This document shows positions 57,469 through 64,000 of a DNA stretch of 64,000 nucleotides, piece after piece. This stretch comes from Diplolepis rosae (Eukaryota > Arthropoda > Insecta > Hymenoptera > Diplolepididae). Each line of letters starts with the position of its first letter. The stretch's first letter is position 1. The notes below the pieces were generated by a model. That model saw only the letters and a program-made list of their open reading frames with translations, was not told the origin of the DNA and made no database searches. The stretch covers positions 1-64,000 of the forward strand of contig JAPYXD010000728.1 of the NCBI GenBank assembly GCA_030998225.1, written 5' to 3'. The position numbers and the translations under genes were made by a program.

Positions 57469-59955
57469 ATTAATTAAGGGTCAATGTAAGTCCAGAATAT
57501 GAATTTTGAAAAATATTTGCCCAAAAAAAATACCTGAAAAATTTTGTTAAATTTTTAGAATGATTTAGACACTTGAAATATGATTTTGCATTAACATTTG
57601 AAAGTCAATAAATGTTAATAATTAAAAAAATATATATCGATTTAAACTTTGTGTATCTTTTAAATCTATTATTGTAATTTAAAAATTATGCACAAAATTG
57701 TGTTTTACAATAAATATGAGGTTCAAGTTTAAAATAAATATTGTGTTTTTGTTGTATATGCAGAGACTCTTAATTTGAAAATTCAAAAACTCTATTGAAT
57801 GGAAAAAAATAGCTTTTTAGGAAATATATTGAAGTATTAAAGAGCTAGGTATTTTCTGCTCAAAATTTGCGAAATGATAAAGACGATAAAAACGGACGTA
57901 GATAGACTACTGCGGTTTCGAAATTAAAAAAACTTAAATTAAAAAAAAAATATGTATTAGAAAATTTCGTTTCTTTGTCAAAACCAAAAGTAGTCTATCT
58001 ATGACCGTTTCTATCTTCTTTACCATTTCCAAAATTTTGGAAACAAAAGTTGATGCATGTGCATGTATACATATTTTCTGTACGTTTCCCTTAGCATGCA
58101 GTGAAATCTATCAGATACGAAAAAAATCAAGTTTGGTAGATTTCACTGGAAGTTAAGTGGACTGTACAAAAAAACTGTTCATTGCACCAGATTTCTGGTA
58201 ATATATCTACTCAAAATTCAATTTGTAAAAATAAGTATTGAACTTCCTGTAAATTTTACTAAAATTTTTTCTGATGTGCAACTTATAAATTCGCTAAGGA
58301 ATGCCTGTTAAACTGATAAAATAAGAAATTTTCTTCAAAATGTTAATTTTAACAGGGATTTCCGTAATGTTTATCGATAAAACTATCATTCAAAAAAGTG
58401 CGTTAAATAATTAATAATTTTGCTTCATACCAAAGAAATTTCAGTTTTATTTTGTATGCATATTTAAATATAGTGTATATGTATATATTTATTAAATATT
58501 TTAACCCTTTATTTACACTAATATATTGAAAAAATATAATAAAATATATATTAAAAAATTTGTTTCGAAGCACTTTATTTGAACGAAATATTCTTCAACT
58601 TTCCTTCACAGCAGAGAAATCTTATGATGTAATTTCGTATCCAAATTTAGGCATGATTTCTTTTCAAACAATGAAACCTTTTATTCGCACTTGGGATTTG
58701 AAAACGACATTTCATAAAAAATGTTACAAATTTCAAAAACTTTAAAGAATATTTTATTGGAATTTAATGTTTTTTCATGTTGCTTTCTATCAAAAAAATC
58801 TTATTGTCTAATTTTGTGTGTAAATTTAAATACAATTTATGTTTTTTATATTTATAACATTTTAATATAAAGTATTTTAGGCATAATTTTTCATTTTAAA
58901 TAGTTTATTTACAATACTAAAAAATATATAAATCTATATTTTGTTTTGAAGCTTTTAACATTTATTGAACTATACATTTTACTGAACATTTTTTTTCTCA
59001 AGTGTTTAAATCATCCTAAAATTCGAAAAAAATCTTTTAGATATTCATTTTAGGTGAAGGTTTTTTAAAACATCAAAAAAAGGAGGGTAATTTCTTAAAT
59101 TATCTATTTAGTCATTTTAAATATGTCTTCTGCTTCGCGCCACGTTTGAACGAAGTTTGATTGTGTGCAGATCCACACGGGTCAGTGGTGGAGGCCGAAA
59201 ACATCCACGTTCTGCGTATACTCGCGTGGTTTCACATTCTTACGGCTATGTGACAGTAAGTGCTCCTCTTGCTAGGCAAACATGGTTCGGCCTTTGCTTC
59301 TGGACAAGTGATGTGCCGATACCGCCATTTTTTGGTCACTGGTAATTTCTTATCGTAATTCGGTAAATAGGCAGTAAAACTGGTAATTTGTTATTTACTC
59401 TGTTATTGGCGAAAATTTTTGAAGGATGACGTGCTGGAATACTTTTTTTCAAAAGAAAAGTAGCTATAATAAGAATAAATGTCTGTAAAGTAATTTGGAA
59501 GTAAGAACAACGAAACTTTATTACTCTATTCTGTCAAATTGATTTTGCAGAACAAGCATGTATAAACTAATTATGAAATGAGAACTTTAAAAAAAAAATA
59601 ATATTACATAAACTTTTATTGTAACTTATATAGGACATTCCTTTGCAAATCGTACGGATTTCAAAAAAAGAAGATTGTTCACATTTTTAAAAGTCTTAAA
59701 TTTTATTCTGTGGCATCTTTTTATTAATTTAATCGACACATATATCAGGATTTTCGAAAGAAATTTTTTTTTGAGAGATATATTAATTTAAACTTTTGAT
59801 AAAATTGGACAAAATGCTAAAGTCTCTTGTGCTTAAAATTCATTATCTCCGGTTGAAATAATTAAATCGATTTCGGGTTTGTTTCATTTTTTAGCTTATT
59901 ACGTTAGGTTTCAGATAAATATTTTTATAATTTTTATTTTGTTAATTAAGTACAG
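57469..59955. repeat. Interior of the composite element, right of the PLE
   Basis: 57530-57620 continues the repeat family seen at 15088-15480. 57890-58020 holds an inverted pair around GACGTAGATAGACTAC/GTAGTCTATCTATGACC. 58100-58152 is a small hairpin (AGTGAAATCTA...TAGATTTCACT). 58190-58745 is the inverted partner of 52540-53040. 58960-59055 repeats part of the family in reverse. 59100-59345 is more GC-rich with no domain seen. 59346-59955 is AT-rich and unassigned. Confidence 0.5.
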
Positions 59956-60166
59956 ATATTGGTAGTTTAATTGTTTAAGCAATTTTCGCATGTTTGCCCC
60001 CTCAGTGAAAAAATGTGGAAAAAGAAGTATCATATGCGCTATGTCACAATGTAACTAGCGCATATTTAATAAAAGTGGAGACTCAATTAGATCGGAAGAT
60101 GTTAAATATTTTTTCACTGAGGGGTCAAGCATGCGAAAATTGTTTAAACAATGAAAATACTAATAT
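59956..60166. mobile_element. Hairpin MITE
   Basis: A 211-bp foldback: ATATTGGTAGTTTAATTG, TTTAAGCAATTTTCGCATG and CCCCTCAGTGAAAAAA on the left with complements on the right. The loop contains ATGCGCTA/TAGCGCAT. Confidence 0.7.
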
Positions 60167-60534
60167 GTAAGATTGATCTCTTTAAGTTGACCCCGCTGTG
60201 ATTGATATAACCAAAAAGTTATAAATTTCCTATGATGCCATTTTTTATGTTTAACGTTCGATAGCAACATGCAAGTTATGGCATACCAGGTCGTTTCCTT
60301 TTAAGTTTTGATAAAAAATAAATAAATAGAAATACGTTGTTTCTATCTTACCTTCTCTTATTTAACATCCTCTCTGTTGAAAAATAACAGGGAAAAACAC
60401 GCAAATATTATATAATAGGAACATAGTTCCACCGACATGAGTCCTCTTACAATAGATTTTGGTCAGGGAAATCAGCTTGAAAAGTCAGGGAAAAGTCAGG
60501 GAAATTAGGATACTGAAACTTGTGGCAACCCTGG

Positions 60535-61166
60535 CTTACACTCACAGAAACTTTCATCATTTGCGTAGAAGATGCGTTCAATTCCTCAATTATTGAAATG
60601 AAAACCTCCCCGCCTGACCACGCGATTTCGCATAGATTTGTTCTTCAATTCTCCGGGGGTAAGGAAGTACGTGTCACTGGTAAAGTGCCCAAAGGGGCTA
60701 CGGCACCAGATCCACAATTGAATTTACCAAAAAGTAAAAGAAGAGAAAAAGGATGTCGTCTCCCAGGTAAAGTGCCCTGAGGGGCTACGGCACCTGGTTG
60801 ACAATTTGGTTTGTGATATATATAAAAAAAAATTATTACCTCACAGGTAAAGTGCCCAAAAGGGCTACGGCACCTGATTGGCAATTTACGAGACAGAGAT
60901 TCCTTAAAATAGGAGTGACTTTCCCAATTTCTCACTCGGGGTGAGTCAACGGGTACTCGACACTCAAGAATTTAAGAACAAATCTATTTATTATTTTCTT
61001 TTGACAATTAAATCCCTCGTGTAACGTCGATGTCAAGCCTAAAAAGAAAACCAGTAAACCGCGACAAAATCCAATCGAGAAACGCGTCCAAAACCAAAAA
61101 AAAACGTGAGCCTGCTAATCCCTATCTTAAAAGGGGGCCGGGTAACATAGACGATCAGATTCTCCA
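60535..61166. other. Non-coding stretch with a three-copy ~85-bp repeat
   Basis: GGTAAAGTGCCC(A/T)(A/G)A(G/A)GGGCTACGGCACC occurs at about 60678, 60764 and 60847, each preceded by CAG or CTG and containing a GTGCC...GGCAC hairpin. Frames on both strands (60520-60780 plus, 60645-60935 minus) run through the repeat; neither matches a family I know. Could be part of an LTR element leader. Rest unassigned. Confidence 0.4.
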
Positions 61167-61209
61167 ATAGTCAGGTGCGGTGATGCTAAAATGCACGTCA
61201 CCTGACTAT
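61167..61209. repeat. Short hairpin ATAGTCAGGTG / CACCTGACTAT
   Basis: Perfect 11-bp stem with a 21-base loop that itself pairs partly (TGC...GCA). Lies in a GC-rich stretch (61130-61340) without a recognised gene. Confidence 0.55.
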
Positions 61210-62474
61210 GAGCTCTGACCTCAGATATCGTCCAGAAAAATCGCCGCGACGAGCGACAAGTCCTCACCTTTTGCAGGTGCGGAACCGGACTCATTTTCGA
61301 GGATCTGCAATCAAGCACATCGCCTCGGATTTCCACCTCTCAATCAATTTTCCCCCTTAATTAACTTGCGCGCGCCTGAATTAACGACCGCGATTACGTC
61401 CAATTAAATTAATAAATTAAGATTTTTATACACGATGTTTTCCCCCTTTTTGCGACCGTTTTCGGGTTGGAAATCGGTATCAGGAGAAAGCTGGCATTTT
61501 CGCGATCATAATGGCGTTCTTCAAATTCCAAATTGTTGGATATTTCGTCTTGTAGAAGTGTTCAAAACTTGGTATGCATTGATAAGAGAAAGCATGCCAC
61601 GCGACGACAAGGAGAAAGCCTTTCCCCCATCTCACCTCCAGCTTGGCGCGTGCCAATTGCGTAAGCGCGGGCTCCCATTGGACAACGGTGTGTGAAGGTT
61701 TGAACGTTGTGAGAAGATTCAAAATCTCCCAAGAAAGATTGAAGAGATTACTATTACATGCTGAGAAATCTCAAAAACAAAAATGAGCATTTAAATAAGG
61801 GAAATGATCAGATGGTCACGCATTGTCCAGTTGCAAATTAGGCATTTTGCTGATTTTTTTATCAGTCAAAATTATTCTCAGATAATTAATGCTAACCTTT
61901 TATCATTTTCTGTTCAAATTATAACTATACTCATTTATTGTATTTAATATCAACCAGATTTACCACATTATAATAATTATCTTCATTCATAATATTTTAT
62001 TATTTATAATATTTCATAAAGTAATGATAATTATGTTTATTTATAATTGTCGTATTTGTACAATTATTTATTTCTATTTATTAGCAACAATTAACAAACC
62101 TATAAAAACTAACCATAAGAAAAAATAAAAGAAATGTGAGCGAGGGACGCCCGTCCATCCGGCGAACCAAGCCACATGCTGCTTGATCTGAGTAATCGGT
62201 CGTGTGGCAGCAACCACAGGTTAGTGTGGCGCTCGCTGGGAGTACGAACGAAAATGTCTGTGAAAACCAGACTACCTCGTTCTCGCCGCGTTCACTTCCG
62301 GTATGGAAGTAAATCATTAATTGTTGCTCAAATACTGGATCATACCTCGCAATTCTTTTGTGCGAGTCTCATGGGAATCTATTTGTTCCTAAAATGGCCT
62401 TTGTTTCGCGGATTTTACCCCCGTTTCGTCGCAAAAGGCGGATACTCGGGGCTGGGCCGTCTCAATGCCCCACC
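61210..62474. other. Mixed GC-rich and AT-rich unassigned sequence
   Basis: GC-rich parts (61210-61700 and 62130-62460) contain short frames on both strands with no recognised domain. 61850-62080 is AT-rich. Could hold regulatory or untranslated parts of host genes. Confidence 0.3.
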
Positions 62475-62514
62475 AAACGAAGTGATCCTTTGCTCGCAAA
62501 GGATCAATTCGTTT
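62475..62514. repeat. Hairpin with AAACGAA stem, copy 1
   Basis: AAACGAAGTGATCCTTTG pairs with CAAAGGATCAATTCGTTT across a CTCG loop, one mismatch. Preceded by GCCCCACC. Confidence 0.7.
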
Positions 62515-63036
62515 CTCTGATTAGTATGCATTTGCTATTCTTTATACAATGATTATTGATTAATGCTTAAATTCTGAATCTAATAAAAGTACGAGATTAA
62601 TATATATGAAAAAGTATATTTATTTTTGTGTTTTTCGTAATTTTGTTGTTAAAAAGCGTTTATTAAATTTTAAGTAAAAATAAAAATAAAAATGAGAATA
62701 CTTATCTGCTAAAAAAAAAATTTTTTTTTTTATCGTTCGTTAATAATCATTCTATTATCATTTTGTTGTTGATTATCCAGAACTTAATAATAAAAACAAG
62801 CATTCATGGTAATTCTTCTTGCTATCAAGAATCATCAGTATTGATAATTGATAATTGATATTGATAAAGCCATTAATTATCCAACACTTAAAAGAAAGTA
62901 AAAATGAAAATTGATGATGATTTTTCATATCATAATATTATAATCATATTATGATTATTTTATTATTTTCTTGGGTTTCCAGAGAAAAACGTTTTTGTGT
63001 TGTGGTGATCATAGCCAACCATCTTACCGCCCCACC
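62515..63036. other. AT-rich unassigned sequence between the two hairpins
   Basis: Short ATTGATAATTGATA repeats near 62840; nothing else recognised. Confidence 0.3.
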
Positions 63037-63076
63037 AAACGAAACAATCTCTGTCTTATATGAGATTATTTCGTTT
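63037..63076. repeat. Hairpin with AAACGAA stem, copy 2
   Basis: AAACGAAACAATCTC pairs with GAGATTATTTCGTTT, one mismatch at about the same stem position as copy 1. Also preceded by GCCCCACC. The outer stem is conserved and the inner stem differs but still pairs. Confidence 0.7.
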
Positions 63077-63372
63077 CAAGAAGGGGATCTCTCTTACTAT
63101 CTATATATATATATATGTATAAAAAAAAAGGGAGAGAGAGGAAAGAGTCATCCAACCAACCTCTCACTCTTTCCATCTCCGTCTTTTTTTTTTCTATTTT
63201 TTTTTTTATTTTATATTCTTATTTATAGATGCCTATGTCTATACTAATTCTTAGATTTAACGTTTTTATATGAGTATAAGAGTTATTTAATATTAGAATA
63301 ATTAAGCCTATGTTTTATCTGATATCTTCGGATGAAGTAATAAATAAAACGATAGTTTATCAAAAAAAAACA
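63077..63372. other. Purine/pyrimidine-rich and AT-rich sequence downstream of the Tudor gene
   Basis: A GGGAGAGAGAGGAAAGAG tract and a CTCTCACTCTTTCC tract, then T-rich DNA. No gene seen; lies 3' of the minus-strand Tudor exon. Confidence 0.4.
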
Positions 63373-63378
63373 TTTATT
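63373..63378 (-). promoter_or_regulatory. Poly(A) signal AATAAA overlapping the Tudor stop codon
   Basis: Minus strand reads TAATAAA: the TAA stop (63379-63377) shares bases with AATAAA (63378-63373), implying a 3' untranslated region of only a few tens of bases if used. Confidence 0.45.
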
Positions 63379-64000
63379 ATAGGACATCAAATTCCTCTTC
63401 GAGGTATGGATAAGTCTGCCCTCTAATGCTATTCAAAGATGCTCGTCCCGTGAACGCCAACCATGCGTCTAAGAAGAACCCAAACATGGACCTCACGTGG
63501 GCCAGTACCGTCTCTCCCCGGATGAGTTCGACTTGCAAAAAGAGGAGGGAGTTCATGATTTTCTCCCTTACCGCCAGGCAAACCTCCTGGCTCCACATTG
63601 ACCCAGTCCTTGGTTTAACGCCTGCTATGCCCATCTTGGTGCAGAATGCAGGTATAGCCGCGTGGTCGATGCCCAGACGAAAAATGTTGCTTAGATTGAC
63701 GTAATCGAAAGTGCCGTCATCTACGTCGTAGGCAACACATACCTCATCAACTAGCTCTACCGCGATGTAGCCTCGTCCCACGTGATCATCGTCACTCACA
63801 TATGCAATTGGGACGTATCTGGATGCATCACTTGCCTGAATTCTTAGCCAACTAGGCTTTTCCAGATAGATCTGCCTTAATTCATCCCTCAGAGATAAGA
63901 ATTCGCCCTGTTTCGCGCTTAATCCGACCATAAAGTCTGATGGGCTATATGCCGAGAGTGGCAGTACCTCGTAACAGCGGCCAACCGCTAGTTCTTGGGG
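63377..64000 (-). CDS. Tudor-domain (extended Tudor) protein, C-terminal exon, partial
   Basis: Open from the window edge to a TAA at 63377, 207 residues, in frame from base 64000. It starts PQELAVGRCYEVLPLSAYSP and runs through SDFMVGLSAKQGEFLSLRDE, then the Tudor barrel: GRGYIAVELVDEVCVAYDVD, DGTFDYVNLSNIFRL and IPAFCTKMGIAGVKP, followed by an SN-like half (WSQEVCLAVREK, LFLQVE). This is the layout of extended Tudor domains, which bind symmetrically dimethylated arginines of Piwi proteins in the piRNA pathway. A methionine at 63931 is internal, not a start. Codon use and GC content are higher than in the TE region. Tejas/TDRD5 or TDRD7-like proteins are candidates; I cannot choose. The upstream part lies outside the window. 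Confidence 0.65.
   Translation of the reverse strand, partial: PQELAVGRCYEVLPLSAYSPSDFMVGLSAKQGEFLSLRDELRQIYLEKPSWLRIQASDASRYVPIAYVSDDDHVGRGYIAVELVDEVCVAYDVDDGTFDYVNLSNIFRLGIDHAAIPAFCTKMGIAGVKPRTGSMWSQEVCLAVREKIMNSLLFLQVELIRGETVLAHVRSMFGFFLDAWLAFTGRASLNSIRGQTYPYLEEEFDVL

Larger units (their letters stand above)
52306..60534. mobile_element. Large element with CAGGGTTGCCACAAGT ends (hAT-like), hosting a PLE
   Basis: The left end CAGGGTTGCCACAAGTCAGG followed by several GTCAGGGAAAA repeats is mirrored at the right end (TTGTGGCAACCCTG after the same repeats, in the same orientation of the repeat word). GCTTAC adjoins both ends, a 6-bp duplication; hAT normally gives 8, so the class is uncertain. 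Inner arms 52540-53040 and 58190-58745 are inverted copies (GCGAATAAAAGGTG, ATGCCTAAATTTGGATACGA, TTCGAAACAAA). The PLE palindrome 53074-57468 inserted between them. No transposase recognised. Confidence 0.6.

Noticed and set aside
62176..62520. Possible coding exon of 114 residues in GC-rich DNA
   Set aside because: No recognised domain and the minus strand is also open over part of it; the end of the frame is the hairpin.

Overview
The window is eukaryotic, AT-rich nuclear DNA, very probably from an insect. A hymenopteran is my guess, from the mix of transposon families; there is no species-specific marker. It contains almost no host genes. The only convincing one is a partial Tudor-domain exon at the extreme right end (63377-64000, minus strand, running off the window). 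Nearly everything else is transposable-element (TE) DNA: Penelope-like elements, CACTA, mariner/IS630, PIF/Harbinger, several hAT-type non-autonomous elements, a piggyBac-type MITE, a family with CAC... ends and TA duplications, one solo LTR and many foldback elements. Target-site duplications can be read directly for about ten insertions. I saw no tRNA, rRNA or CRISPR array.

Layout. 0.3-2.2 kb: a decayed Penelope-like element (PLE) with inverted ends. 2.3-11.4 kb: tandem arrays of a ~400-bp unit, nine copies rightward and about five leftward, forming a ~5.7-kb palindrome whose exact centre is a hAT-type MITE. 11.5-17 kb: MITEs, foldbacks, a candidate first CACTA exon (12008-12151) and a hammerhead ribozyme. 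17.1-25.3 kb: a nest of insertions (a dispersed repeat, a foldback, mariner, piggyBac MITE and two hAT elements). 25.4-29.5 kb: a CAC/TA element, a solo LTR and a hairpin MITE. 29.5-36.4 kb: the CACTA transposase gene, whose intron carries an intact 1.25-kb hAT element. 36.7-42.5 kb: a foldback, a PLE terminus with ribozyme, and a 90-bp minisatellite array. 44.6-48.5 kb: a 3.9-kb palindrome carrying a hAT MITE. 48.6-50.1 kb: nested MITEs and a PIF/Harbinger pseudogene. 52.3-60.5 kb: a large element with hAT-like ends and internal inverted arms, into which a 4.4-kb palindromic PLE has inserted. 60.5-64 kb: more GC-rich, mostly unassigned sequence leading to the Tudor exon.

The most distinctive features are the density of large palindromes (arms of 0.2-2.8 kb at four or more sites) and the hammerhead-ribozyme cores attached to PLE ends (five good cores and one decayed, at four loci). 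Two independent PLE copies have the same build: a 5'-truncated coding region capped by an inverted copy of its own 3' end. Any transcript across the palindromes could fold into long double-stranded RNA, but the sequence alone does not show that this happens. Most of the short open frames in the tandem arrays are by-products of repeat periodicity, not genes.
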